Part shown: piece by piece, positions 18,939-29,700 of the stretch
How the letters are laid out: each line of letters begins with the position of its first letter
How positions within the stretch are numbered: position 1 is the first letter of the stretch
Assembly: GCA_025933935.1 (NCBI GenBank)
Contig: JAICYZ010000002.1
Coordinates: 1 to 53,777 of the forward strand
Direction: 5' to 3'
DNA from: Chitinophagaceae bacterium
GTDB taxonomy: Bacteria; Bacteroidota; Bacteroidia; Chitinophagales; Chitinophagaceae
DNA length: 53,777 bases
Translations under genes and position numbers: made by a program
Notes under the pieces: generated by a model
The model's database searches: none
What the model was told of the DNA's origin: nothing
What the model saw: the letters and a program-made list of their open reading frames with translations, nothing else

Positions 18939-19703
18939 CTAAGTATTAAGTTTTAAAAATCCCCCATCAATCGGATAATCGGTGCCGGTAATAAATGACG
19001 CTTCATCGCTGCATAGATATAACGCCAAAGCAGCTACTTCTTCCGGCCTAGCCATTCTTCCGATCGGTTGTGTTTTAGATAATTTTTCAAACATTTCTTT
19101 TTCATTTCCCGGATAGTTTTTTTGCAAAAATCCATCTACAAAAGGTGTATGAACCCGTGCGGGGGAAATGGAATTGCAACGGATATTTTCATGGATATAA
19201 TCTTTGGCAACCGATAATGTCATCGCAGCTACCGCGCCTTTAGCCATTGAGTAAGCAAACCGGTCTGCAAGCCCGGACCATGCAGCAATAGAAGCCATAT
19301 TAACAATAGCGCCACCACCATTTTTTTTCATGAACGGAATGGAAGCAAATAAACAATTATAAACGCCTTTCACATTTACATTTACAATTCTATCAAAATC
19401 TTCTTCAGAAGTTGTATCTGCTCTGCCAATATGAGCAATGCCGGCATTGTTTATCAAAATATCATGCGTTCCTATCGCTTCAAATGTTTGAATTACTTCT
19501 TTTTGATTGGCTACATTACAAGAATAAGCAAATACATTTCCCTCATTCTTCTTGATTTCTTCAACCGTTGATTTTGCACTTTCTTCTGTTAATTCAATAA
19601 TGTGAACTTCCGCGCCTTGTTTAGCAAATAGAATGGCTATCGCTTTGCCAATGCCACTGCCGGCACCGGTTATCACTGCTTTTTTATTTTTTAAAGAGAA
19701 CAT
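18939..19703 (-). CDS. SDR family oxidoreductase (candidate 2-keto-3-deoxy-L-fuconate or L-fucose dehydrogenase)
   Basis: AVITGAGSGIGKAIAILFAKQG, NNAGIAHIG, YSMAKGAV; in fucose cluster. Confidence 0.88.
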   Translation of the reverse strand: MFSLKNKKAVITGAGSGIGKAIAILFAKQGAEVHIIELTEESAKSTVEEIKKNEGNVFAYSCNVANQKEVIQTFEAIGTHDILINNAGIAHIGRADTTSEEDFDRIVNVNVKGVYNCLFASIPFMKKNGGGAIVNMASIAAWSGLADRFAYSMAKGAVAAMTLSVAKDYIHENIRCNSISPARVHTPFVDGFLQKNYPGNEKEMFEKLSKTQPIGRMARPEEVAALALYLCSDEASFITGTDYPIDGGFLKLNT

Positions 19704-19794
19704 TTTTATTACTTTATTATTTAATTATTCTTCATTCAACCAGTTTATCATTTTGCTTTAAAATGTTGGTAGCAGTAAAGCAACTTTTATCCAA

Positions 19795-19843
19795 AATTTT
19801 TAATTCTCAATTTCTAATTCATATTTCACATTTCTTATTCTTC
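19795..19843 (-). repeat. Degenerate 7-nt-register tandem repeat at the 3' end of fucP
   Basis: Minus strand GAAGAAT AAGAAAT GTGAAAT ATGAATT AGAAATT GAGAATT AAAAATT. Confidence 0.75.
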
Positions 19844-21070
19844 AACAATCTTATACCCTCTCAATCCATACCAAGCTACAACAATAAAGCATACTAACGG
19901 TACGACATATGCGTAATTGATCGAGTAATTATCGGTTATTTTTCCCATAATAAATGGCACCAAAGCGCCGCCAACGATGGACATAATAATAAATGATGAA
20001 GCCTTCTTTGTATGATGGCCCAAATCTTTAACACCAAGGGCGAAAATGGTCGGAAACATGATCGATTCAAAAAAGAAAACCGCTATTAAAGAATAGACCG
20101 AAAATATTCCTTTTCCTGAGACAACCACGATGCATAAAAGGATGTTGATAATTGCATAAAGTGTCAGGAGCTTATTTGGTGCGATAATTTTCATTAACCC
20201 GGTGCCCACAAAACGTCCCACAGTAAATAGAATCATTCCTATCCCTAATAGATAAGCGGCTTCTGTGTTGTTGATGCCCTTTCCCGGCTCTGTGCAATAA
20301 TTGATGAATAAGGCCGCCACACCTACTTGTGCGGCCACATAAAAAAACTGTGCAACAATTGCTCCGGTAAAATTTTTATGTTTGAATAAAGGTTTTACAT
20401 CCAAAGATTTTTCAGAAACCAGTTTGCTTTCTTTTATTTCCGGAAGGTGGGTTCGAAAAAATAAAAAGGCAATAATTAAAACGATTGCGCCAATGATGAG
20501 ATACACCATTTTTACTGAATCAAGATTACCGGAATTTTGTTTTCCAAAAAATAAATTTGCACCGATGATCGGTCCAATAAAAGAACCAACGCCATTAAAA
20601 CATTGCGAAAGATTTAGACGGAACTCAGACGATTCTGGTTTTCCTAAAACGGTAACATAAGGATTAGCGGCCGTTTCCAGGCATCCAAGGCCTGAGGCCA
20701 AAATAAATAAAGCAATCAGAAAAAAATTAAAATCAGATCGTTGTGCAGCAGGATAAAATAAAAATGCCCCGAAAGCATACAACAGTAAACCAAGAATTAT
20801 TCCTCTTTTGTACCCAAATTTATTCATGAAAAAGCCAGCCGGTAAGGCGATTAAAAAATAGGCGCCGAAATAAGCAGCTTGCAGCAACGTTGATCTTGCG
20901 GTCGTGATATTTAATGTTTCCTGGAAATGTTTATTCAGAACATCCAATAAGCCATACGCCGTGCCCCAAAGAAAAAATAAACTCGTAACCAGAATAAGTG
21001 GCAAGGTATAATTTTGGGCAGGAATATTTTTGGAAGTTGAAACAGAAACAGGAGTGGTTGATAAAGCCAT
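19835..21070 (-). CDS. fucP: L-fucose:H+ symporter-type permease
   Basis: MFS; LVTSLFFLWGTAYGLLDVLNKHFQETLNIT, GLGCLETAANPYVTVLG. Confidence 0.9.
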   Translation of the reverse strand: MALSTTPVSVSTSKNIPAQNYTLPLILVTSLFFLWGTAYGLLDVLNKHFQETLNITTARSTLLQAAYFGAYFLIALPAGFFMNKFGYKRGIILGLLLYAFGAFLFYPAAQRSDFNFFLIALFILASGLGCLETAANPYVTVLGKPESSEFRLNLSQCFNGVGSFIGPIIGANLFFGKQNSGNLDSVKMVYLIIGAIVLIIAFLFFRTHLPEIKESKLVSEKSLDVKPLFKHKNFTGAIVAQFFYVAAQVGVAALFINYCTEPGKGINNTEAAYLLGIGMILFTVGRFVGTGLMKIIAPNKLLTLYAIINILLCIVVVSGKGIFSVYSLIAVFFFESIMFPTIFALGVKDLGHHTKKASSFIIMSIVGGALVPFIMGKITDNYSINYAYVVPLVCFIVVAWYGLRGYKIVEE

Positions 21071-21088
21071 GATTGAGTTTTATGGAAA

Positions 21089-21415
21089 TTAAAGTTCAAA
21101 AATTTTATTCATTAAAACCCATTTTTCTCCCGGCTTTGCCTGTGGAATTGCCTGCTGGTATTTCCACATCAAATCTTCCCAAGCCTGTACTTTTGAATTC
21201 GCGCTATCCATTGCATTTTTTTTATCAAAAGAAAAACTTTCATCCGTTTCCATAATCATAAAAAGTCGGTTGAAAACGCGGTAAATTTCCAAATTGGTAA
21301 TCCCCGAATCCTTAATAGAATCAATCACTTCAGGCCATACGGCCTGGTGCTGTTTTTCGTAGTCAGCAATTAAACTTTCATCATTTTTTAGATCGAGCGC
21401 CAGGCAATATTTCAT
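21089..21415 (-). CDS. L-rhamnose/L-fucose mutarotase family protein
   Basis: MKYCLALDLKNDESLIADYEKQHQAVWPEVIDSIKDSGITNLEIYRVFNRLFMIMETDESFSF. Confidence 0.9.
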   Translation of the reverse strand: MKYCLALDLKNDESLIADYEKQHQAVWPEVIDSIKDSGITNLEIYRVFNRLFMIMETDESFSFDKKNAMDSANSKVQAWEDLMWKYQQAIPQAKPGEKWVLMNKIFEL

Positions 21416-21469
21416 TCCTGTAAATTAAATTATTGAAAAGAATATACCTATAGCAATATTATCTTTCTC

Positions 21470-22384
21470 TTGCATTATATTATCTTTATCGTCCGAAAAA
21501 TTGTTATGAAAGTTCTTCAGACAGAAATAAGTCCACGTATTAACAGCTTTCTGTCTCTGATTGAAAGAGATGACGCTTTTTTTAAAGCGCCTTTTCATTT
21601 TCATCCGGAGATGGAGCTGGTTTACATTCTTGAAAGTTTTGGCAAAAGAATTATTGGCGATAATATTGAGCCATTTGATCAGGGAGATATGGTTTTTATT
21701 GGGAGTAACCTGCCGCATCTTTGGATGAACGACGAAATTTTTTATAACGGAATTCCGGGCTTGAAAGCAAAAGCAATTGTTTTTTATTTTAATAAAAATA
21801 TTTTCAGTCCTGCTTTTTATGAAATGAAAGAAGCATTTAGAATGAATGAATTTTTTCAAAATGCAGAAAAAGGAATGCGCATACATGGTGAAACGAAAGA
21901 AATGGTAGCAGAAAAATTTAAGTGTCTTCTACAGAAAAAAGATTTTGAAAAGATGGTTGGACTGCTTGAAATTCTTCACGTGCTTTCTCTATCAAAAGAT
22001 ATTAGTTTCATTACCAGCGATGGATATCATGCGCAGCTAAAACATGCTGAAACCGATCGCTTGTCTGCAGTTTATAAATATGTGCAGGATCATTTTAAAG
22101 AAAATATCAGTCTTGGAACCATTGCCAATATATCCAATCTTACGCCGCAATCTTTCTGTCGGCTTTTTAAAAAAAGAACCGGAAAAAATTTTGTTGAATA
22201 CCTGAATGAAGTACGGGTTGCAGCTGCATGCAAATATTTATTGGATACTGATTGGACCATTTCTGAGATTGCATACAATTGCGGCTATAAAACCGTTTCT
22301 AATTTTAATAAATTATTTAAAAGCATTACCGGGACAAGCCCCAAAATTTATCGGAGAAATGCAGATGTGTTGATTAGCAATTAG
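21470..22384 (+). CDS. AraC family transcriptional regulator (start possibly at 21488 or 21506)
   Basis: Cupin-like N-terminus (FHFHPEMELVYILES) and C-terminal double HTH (NISLGTIANISNLTPQSFCRLFKKRTGKNFVEYLNEVR). Confidence 0.93.
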   Translation: MHYIIFIVRKIVMKVLQTEISPRINSFLSLIERDDAFFKAPFHFHPEMELVYILESFGKRIIGDNIEPFDQGDMVFIGSNLPHLWMNDEIFYNGIPGLKAKAIVFYFNKNIFSPAFYEMKEAFRMNEFFQNAEKGMRIHGETKEMVAEKFKCLLQKKDFEKMVGLLEILHVLSLSKDISFITSDGYHAQLKHAETDRLSAVYKYVQDHFKENISLGTIANISNLTPQSFCRLFKKRTGKNFVEYLNEVRVAAACKYLLDTDWTISEIAYNCGYKTVSNFNKLFKSITGTSPKIYRRNADVLISN

Positions 22385-22427
22385 CTAATGTGCTAATTAA
22401 TTAATGTGAAAATGTGAAGATTAAAAG
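22372..22427 (+). repeat. Degenerate 8-nt-register tandem repeat at the 3' end of the AraC gene
   Basis: GATTAGCA ATTAGCTA ATGTGCTA ATTAATTA ATGTGAAA ATGTGAAG ATTAAAAG. Confidence 0.75.
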
Positions 22428-22727
22428 ATTTTTACAAAAAGATGGTGCAGAAGAATTTTGAAAAAAAAAGCACCTGCAGGAACGCCTTTGAATAGAATGC
22501 TACTAATCAGTTTTTAAAACAGCTTACATCATAACGGTCGTGTACAAACGAAAATAAAGATGATGAAAAATTGAAGCTTCAAAAGTAGAAAAATATCAAT
22601 TAAGGTAAGAGCTGGCGTTTATAAAAAGATAAATGAGGAAATAAGAAACGGTGTTATTTATTGATTTGCTGTAAAAGCAAGTCGATAAAGGGTACGCATG
22701 TAATATATAGAGTGTCAATACGGTCCG

Positions 22728-23777
22728 TCAATGTGAAAACGGTATTTTTTCAGTCCTTGATTTAAGGAATGATACTACTTCTTCATCTGAATTGTAGCGG
22801 TCATCCAGCGTTACGTAATTCTTCGCAAGCAGATCATATCGCTTTCTCATAAGCCAGATAAAAACATGTAAAAAATGAATGCCATCAAACACAATTGCTT
22901 TGTTGGTTACATATTTATTTAAGGTTTTTTGAAAATAAACAGGATGCTCTGTCCAGTGCATGCTCTGTTTTTCATGATGGCTGATATGATATCCGTCATT
23001 CCAGCATTTAAGATTGTATTTTGTATTGATACAGGTAATACTGCTCTTATATTCATTACCAGGATCGTCGGCATCAATAAAGGAATGCTGCGCCCAGTTG
23101 CCCATCATGGCAACAAGCCGGTAAATGAAAAATGGAATGATAAACACCCAAAGTGTCGCTTTATAACTAATAAAAGATAACGCAATGCAGAATCCTATGA
23201 ACAGTAACTCTCCCCGAACTGACCGATACATCAATCTGTTTCTTTTTTTTCTCAAAAAATAAGCGGCCAGGTCATATACTCCCCTGAATAAAAAAGAACC
23301 GAAATATTTTAAAAAATCTTTTAAAGAATCTCTTTGAAAAGGCATCGTACTGCTTTCATCATCTTCCAGGTTGTTTTCCACGTGGTGCATGCCAATGTGG
23401 TGTGTAAAATAAGTTTCCGGAGAATGCCCAAAAAAGGGCGCTATTACCCATGGTAAATAGTAATTCATAAACTGATGCTTTTTATTGAAAAAAGCGCGGT
23501 GACTGGTACAATGCAGCATCAGGCCAAATGGTCCTTTGAAGACGAAGTTGTTTAAATAAGCATATGCGATTGCAACAAGCCACCAAACCCATCCTTGTAT
23601 AAAAGGCATGTATAACAATATGCCAAGTGGAATCAATGTAAAGGATATTTTTAGGGTAAGATAAATAAAAGGCAAGTCCCGCTCATCACGGATCCATTTT
23701 AAAAAGAATTGATCAAGAGAGGAATATTTTTTTGGTTTTATAAATACCGGATCTGTGATTGCTGTTAAGTGCTTCAT
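22728..23777 (-). CDS. Fatty acid desaturase family protein
   Basis: Histidine boxes HCTSHRAFF, HHIGMHHVEN, HISHHEKQSMHW. Confidence 0.85.
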   Translation of the reverse strand: MKHLTAITDPVFIKPKKYSSLDQFFLKWIRDERDLPFIYLTLKISFTLIPLGILLYMPFIQGWVWWLVAIAYAYLNNFVFKGPFGLMLHCTSHRAFFNKKHQFMNYYLPWVIAPFFGHSPETYFTHHIGMHHVENNLEDDESSTMPFQRDSLKDFLKYFGSFLFRGVYDLAAYFLRKKRNRLMYRSVRGELLFIGFCIALSFISYKATLWVFIIPFFIYRLVAMMGNWAQHSFIDADDPGNEYKSSITCINTKYNLKCWNDGYHISHHEKQSMHWTEHPVYFQKTLNKYVTNKAIVFDGIHFLHVFIWLMRKRYDLLAKNYVTLDDRYNSDEEVVSFLKSRTEKIPFSH

Positions 23778-23997
23778 GATATTGGAATCTACCGGAATTT
23801 CTTTTGATTTTGTTTTAAATTTTGCCGGCCTCTCTCAAAGATATAGCTTTATCCGTTGAAATACGTTATAATCTAAGCGGGAATTTCCTTTAAAAGATAT
23901 TTACGCTGACAGTGCAAATGAAGGCAACAGTATTGTAAAACCCGGCGAATATGCAGCAGCAGCCAAGATTTTTTCGCATTACTTAGATAAAATACCA

Positions 23998-25044
23998 TCA
24001 TTCCCCGGAAGGCTTTTTTAGAGTTACATTTATACTTACCGGGCTACCGAAGTTTGGAGTACCATCTATATTCCAGGTAAATTTTTGCATACGCGGAGAG
24101 CGGCTGTTTCCACAACCTTGTCCTGCTGTGCTGTTTGCATGATAGAGAATCCAATCTTCAGTACCATCCCTTGATTTAAAAAAGCTGTTGTGCCCGGGAG
24201 AAAATGCGCCACCTGCAGCAAAAGTGCTGAAAATGGGTGTAGCTGTTTTATTCCAATCCAATGTATTCATCGGATCGCCATTTTCTTTTAATGATAACAA
24301 GCCCAAACAGTAATTATCTGTCCAGCATCCGCTGGCAGAGTAAGTGATAAATAAATTGCCTTTACTGTTCATGAGCATTTCCGGCCCTTCATTTACCGTA
24401 GGTGGAGCGCCGATTTTTTCCCAATCGTAAGTTGGGGAAGATATGAGCACCCTGTCGCTGCTTATGGTAAGAGGATCACTCATTTTAGCGATATAAATAT
24501 CCTGTTCACCGTTTGTGTTTCCCGGCCATCCGGACCAAAGCATATAGAGCTGGTTTTTGTATTCAAACACGCTTGGATCTATCGCCCACTTATCAGAAAC
24601 ATCGGTTACTTTTCCCTTCAAGCTCCAATTATCTGACATCGGATCGGCAGAATCATTTTCCAAAACAAAGACGCGGTGGCTGTTATTGCTTCCACTATCT
24701 GCAGCAAAATACATGTACCATTTATTTTGCAAATAATGAAGCTCCGGTGCCCAGATATCATGGGAATAAGCACCGCTTGACGGGGGACTCCAGATTGTTT
24801 TAATTACGGCGTTTTTCAGATCAGACATTTTGCTCGTTTTGTAAATAACCAGGTTTATTCCGGTAGTATGGGTGAAATAATAATTCGTGTCTTTCTGAAC
24901 CACCCACGGATCAGGGCCGGAAGAAAGCAATGGGTTAGTAAAGCCCGTATCACTTACAACTACCGGCGGAGTAATTTGCGTATTGCTTTCTCTTTTACAC
25001 GAGCAGTTGAACAAACACAGAATTAAGATGCAATATTTGACCAT
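23998..25044 (-). CDS. Glycoside hydrolase family 43 lipoprotein
   Basis: Lipoprotein signal MVKYCILILCLFNCSCKRES; GPDPWVVQKDTNYYFTHTTG, APELHYLQNKWYMYFAAD, GPEMLMNSKGNLFITYSAS. ORF track extends to 25080. Confidence 0.85.
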   Translation of the reverse strand: MVKYCILILCLFNCSCKRESNTQITPPVVVSDTGFTNPLLSSGPDPWVVQKDTNYYFTHTTGINLVIYKTSKMSDLKNAVIKTIWSPPSSGAYSHDIWAPELHYLQNKWYMYFAADSGSNNSHRVFVLENDSADPMSDNWSLKGKVTDVSDKWAIDPSVFEYKNQLYMLWSGWPGNTNGEQDIYIAKMSDPLTISSDRVLISSPTYDWEKIGAPPTVNEGPEMLMNSKGNLFITYSASGCWTDNYCLGLLSLKENGDPMNTLDWNKTATPIFSTFAAGGAFSPGHNSFFKSRDGTEDWILYHANSTAGQGCGNSRSPRMQKFTWNIDGTPNFGSPVSINVTLKKPSGE

Positions 25045-25140
25045 GAAAATTTTTCTTGTTAATAAAGCGGAACTGCTCAAGGGTTATATTTTTAATTTTT
25101 TCTCTAAAGAATTATCATTATTTGTTTGTTTGTTGCAGAC

Positions 25141-26691
25141 TTAATATCCGGGATTTTGTTTTAAGTTAGGATTAATATCCAGGTCAAATTGGGGAATCGG
25201 CAAAAATTCATCTTTCCCAACTTTAAAGTTTGCGAATCCTGCATCTCTTGAAGCCAGTTGTGGCCCAAGATCGCCCCATCTTGCAAGATCTTCCCAACGA
25301 TGTCCTTCACCGGTAAGTTCTGTAATTCTTTCGTGTTTTAGTTGGGTTAAAAAATCCTGCTGATTTAATCCAGGCATTACAGTAGATAATGGTGCAAGTC
25401 CGGCACGCTGCCTCACTTTATCTACGAAAGGATAAGCCAGATCAGTTTTACCCTGTGCATTCAAAGCCTCGGCGTATAATAAAAGAACGTCCGCATACCG
25501 CACATAACGGTAGTTGTTTCCGGAATGGAAGACTTCTCCATCCATTGTAGCGTCATCCAACTCTTTTCTAAAATAAACATCATGGGTATTTGGAACGACG
25601 GTAAGATCACTTGAGTATCCAAGGGAGGAGAACGTGCGGCCATACACGATTGTATAATCCGGTCCTCTTTCATCGGTAGAATCATAGAGGAACGTAGCTG
25701 CCAGTCGTGGATCGCGTTTGCCATCAACCGTTTTTTCTTTTAAAAATTCCCAAACTGGCCATCTGCGTGCCTGGCCATCGGTAAATCCAATTGGCCTTGG
25801 CGCAAAAAAAGGCGGAATAGAAGTGCCATAATTTAAATTATCTGATCCTGGCGCTACGTCATCATCATGCGAATCATTGGGATTAAGCGCGTTTTGCCAT
25901 TCAAAAACCGATTCCGAATTGTTTTCAGAAGTTTCAATAAAATTACTGCGATAATCAGAAACAAGACTATAAACATCTTTGCCATCGCCTTCTGTAAGCC
26001 ACTGTAGTGCCTGTTGTGCTTGTGCATACTTGTGTTGTTGCATATATGATTTTCCCAGCATTGCATAAGCTGCTCCTTTTGTAGCCCGTCCCACATTAGC
26101 AGCATCATATTTTACCGGTAAAACGGCTGCAGCCTCTGAGAAATCCTGTTCGGCCTGGGCAAAAACACTGTCTTGCGAAGAAGTAGGTGGGTAATCTGTG
26201 GGTTTGGAAGCGTGAAGCATGATAGGAACGTTTCCATAAATAGTAGCGAGATTATAATAAAAAAATCCACGCAAAAATTTTGCTTCCGCAATGTATTGCG
26301 CTTTCAAAGTCGCATCCATACTGATCGCAGGTACATTGTCCAAAACCTGGTTAGCGCGATTGATACCAATATAATCATCCTGCCAAACACTGGTTACGAG
26401 GTAATCGTTGTAATCGGTGATATGAAATACGTCGTAAGTGTTTACAATATCCGGGTTCGGGCTGGTGCTGTATCCTTCATCCGAACGGATCATGGTCATA
26501 AAGTAAAGCCAGCGTGAAAGGCCTTCACGATGAAAAGTACTGTAAATAGCATTGATACCTAGCTGAGCATCATTAGCTGTTTTCCAGAAGTTTTCAGTCG
26601 TTGGCGTATTGGGATTAGGAATCGTGAGATCCTTTTTGCAACTGCAAAATCCGATGAGTGATATAATAAGTATGAAGATTATCTTTTTCAT
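25141..26691 (-). CDS. SusD/RagB family nutrient-binding outer-membrane lipoprotein
   Basis: Start at MKKIIFILIISLIGFCSCKKDLTIPNPNTPTTENFWKTANDAQLGINAIY; RYADVLLLYAEALN; ORF track extends to 26814. Confidence 0.93.
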   Translation of the reverse strand: MKKIIFILIISLIGFCSCKKDLTIPNPNTPTTENFWKTANDAQLGINAIYSTFHREGLSRWLYFMTMIRSDEGYSTSPNPDIVNTYDVFHITDYNDYLVTSVWQDDYIGINRANQVLDNVPAISMDATLKAQYIAEAKFLRGFFYYNLATIYGNVPIMLHASKPTDYPPTSSQDSVFAQAEQDFSEAAAVLPVKYDAANVGRATKGAAYAMLGKSYMQQHKYAQAQQALQWLTEGDGKDVYSLVSDYRSNFIETSENNSESVFEWQNALNPNDSHDDDVAPGSDNLNYGTSIPPFFAPRPIGFTDGQARRWPVWEFLKEKTVDGKRDPRLAATFLYDSTDERGPDYTIVYGRTFSSLGYSSDLTVVPNTHDVYFRKELDDATMDGEVFHSGNNYRYVRYADVLLLYAEALNAQGKTDLAYPFVDKVRQRAGLAPLSTVMPGLNQQDFLTQLKHERITELTGEGHRWEDLARWGDLGPQLASRDAGFANFKVGKDEFLPIPQFDLDINPNLKQNPGY

Positions 26692-26710
26692 GTCTGTTTG
26701 ATTTAAGAAT

Positions 26711-29700
26711 TTAAAATCCGAATTGTAATCCGATAGAGTAGATCCTGCTTGATGGCCAGTTACCTGCATCAAATCCGCGGGTAATAATTCCGGTGCCCTG
26801 CACATCCGGATCAAGGCCTTTGTATTTGGTAATCGTTACCAGGTTTTGTCCGCTGATATAAACATGAAGGTTAGAAATGCCCGTTTTCCTTAGAGTGTTA
26901 TTCGGAATAGAATATCCAATTTCTAGATTTCTTAACCGTACATAAGAACCGTCTTCGATCCATCTTGAAGTTTGTGCCATATTATTCAATGAAACTTCCG
27001 GATCTGCCGGAACATCTACAGCTAAACGAGGATCACTTCCGTTCGGATTGCTCGAAGACCACGGATTAATGTCCTTTCTGAAATTTGTCAATTGATAGCT
27101 ATCGAGCACTCTTCTGATATCATCGTATATTTTATCTCCAAAAACACCGACTAGCTGGATATTGATATTAAAGTTTTTATACGAACCATTGAATTGAGCG
27201 CCTGCCTGTAAAGTGGGCCACGGCGAACCATCAAATTGACGGTCGTTGTTATTAATGGTTCCATCGCCATTTGCATCTACATATTTTATATCCCCGGGTT
27301 TGGCATCTGGCTGTATCTGTTTTCCGTCTTTACTTACATAGCTGTCGATTTCCTGTTGGCTTTTAAATATTCCATCCGTTTTTATGACATACCATTCACC
27401 AATACTGTGGCCTACCTGTGCACGGAGAAAATTCGTTGGTTCTATGTAATTTACCTTATTCCCTGCGGCATCTACTCCTTGATTGCCGACAGATAATACC
27501 TCGTTTTTAATCGTAGTTATGTTTGCAGATACATCCCATTTAAAAGGTTTGTCGTTTTTGCGATAGGTTGCTGCTACTTCAATACCGGTATTTCTGATTG
27601 AACCTGCATTTGCAGATGGTAACCCTGTGCTTCCTAAATATTGGCCCAGTGGTAATTGTACCAGAACGTCTTTGGATAAGGAATTGTATGCATCTGCACT
27701 TATCGATACCCGATTATCAAATAAAGTAGCATCGAAGCCAATATTTTTCTGAATCCTGGTTTCCCAATGTAAATCAGGATTTGCTATTTGTGCCTGGTAT
27801 TCTCCGACAAGCGGCGTTTGACCTACTCCATATACAGCGCGCGGATTATTATTCAGCAAGCCTATATAATCCCATGAACCGAGTACATCACTAAAACCGA
27901 GTTTTCCATAAGAAGCACGTATTTTTAAATCATTTATCCAGCCTATTTTGAAAAAACTTTCTTTGCTGATTCTCCATGCTGCTGCCGCTGATGGAAAATA
28001 ACCAGTTCTGAAATCCGGTCCAAACCGTGAGTCCTGATCAATTCGCCCCGTTAATGTTACCAGATATTTATCATTATAAGTATAATTTATTCTGCCCAAA
28101 TATCCGTGAGATCTCCAGAATACCGGCGTACCACCGTCAGCAGATGGATTTCCTAATGCGGAACCGATTGTTGTAAAATATTGGCCGTTCACATCCTGCA
28201 GAACGGTTCTTCCTGCATTTGTTACATCTCTTTTTTGTTCTGTACGTGAAAAACCAATTACACCATTTATGTTATGCAATCCAAAATCTTTATTAAAATT
28301 CAGCGTATGTTCCAGCAGTAAGTTGGTAAAACGCTCTCTGTCTTCATTGATGCTGGTGGATGGGGGCTGGTTGGTGTATCTCCAGATTCCTGTATCACGA
28401 ACCTCTCTCGTATAATCGAAACTTGCTTCCAGCCCTGCATTAAACCGGTAACTCAACCAATTGGTAAATTTTAGTTCAGCATAGGCATTACCTACAATTT
28501 TTGCGAAGTTGTAATTAACCTTATCTAATGCATTTACCGCTAAATAATTAGCCGCATAAGTCGGATTATCTGTGGTTCCCATTCCCCATCCTGCGGGATT
28601 ATATTGGATCGTTTTATATTGGTCTCCCTGTACTGCGATGGTTGGAAGCATGCTGGCGGATTCATAAAATACATTAATTCCACCTCCCGGATTGTTTCCA
28701 TTGGTATTACTAAGCATCATGTTTTCTCCAACGGTAAGAATGCCTTTTTTAGCTTGTGTATTGATTCGCAGACTTGTTCTTTGAAAATCATTGCCAATCA
28801 CTGGCCCTTTGTTGTCGTAATAGCTGCCTGAAATCAGATAATTACTGGTAGCGGAACCCCCGGATATACTCATGTTATAATCCTGATCGTTTCCGGTTCT
28901 GAATATTTGATTTTGCCAATTTGTATTGATCGTATTGTTTGCCACCTGGTTTGCTATGCCGGCAGGTAAGTTCAATCCGGAATTCTGATAAGCAGTACTT
29001 ATTGTTTTTAAATACGCAGGCGCATCCATAACGTTCCATTTTTTAGCAATTTGCTGGGCGCCATATTTTGCAGAAAATGAGAATTTAGCAGGACCTTCTT
29101 TTCCTTTTTTAGTCGTAATGATGATTACCCCGTTTCCCGCCCGTGATCCATAGATAGCAGCTGCAGAAGCATCTTTCAAAATTTGTATTGAAGCAATATC
29201 ATCGGTATTAATGGTTGTATTTGCATCCGCAAGCATTCCGTCAATTACGTACAAAGGATTTGAATTGCCGAAGTTTCCTACCCCGCGAATTTCAATGGTT
29301 GCATTTTGGCCGGGAGCGCCGCCATTTCTGACCGTTACGCCGGGTACTAATCCTTGTAACGATTCTGCAACTGAACCGGATGTGACCTTGTTGGCATCGG
29401 CCATATTTACCACACCGGTAGCTCCGGTAAGATCTTTTCTTTTCACCGATTGATAGCCGATTACAACGACATCACTAAGTGAAGTACTGGCAGGTTGCAG
29501 CGTGATATTAATTGTGGTACGACCATTTACATTTATTTCCGCCGTTTGGTAGCCTACATAAGATACCACAAGAGTTGCGTCAGAGGGAACGCTGATCGAA
29601 TAACGTCCATTTGGATTGGAAGCCACACTAAAAGTGCTGTTCTTGACGTTGATGGTAGCGCCGGCTAACGGAATTCCCCCGGTTCCTGTAACCGTGCCGG

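Noticed and set aside
21425-21886. 153-aa minus-strand ORF over the AraC gene
   Set aside because: Entirely antisense to a confident AraC-family CDS; Lys/Asn/Phe-rich shadow.
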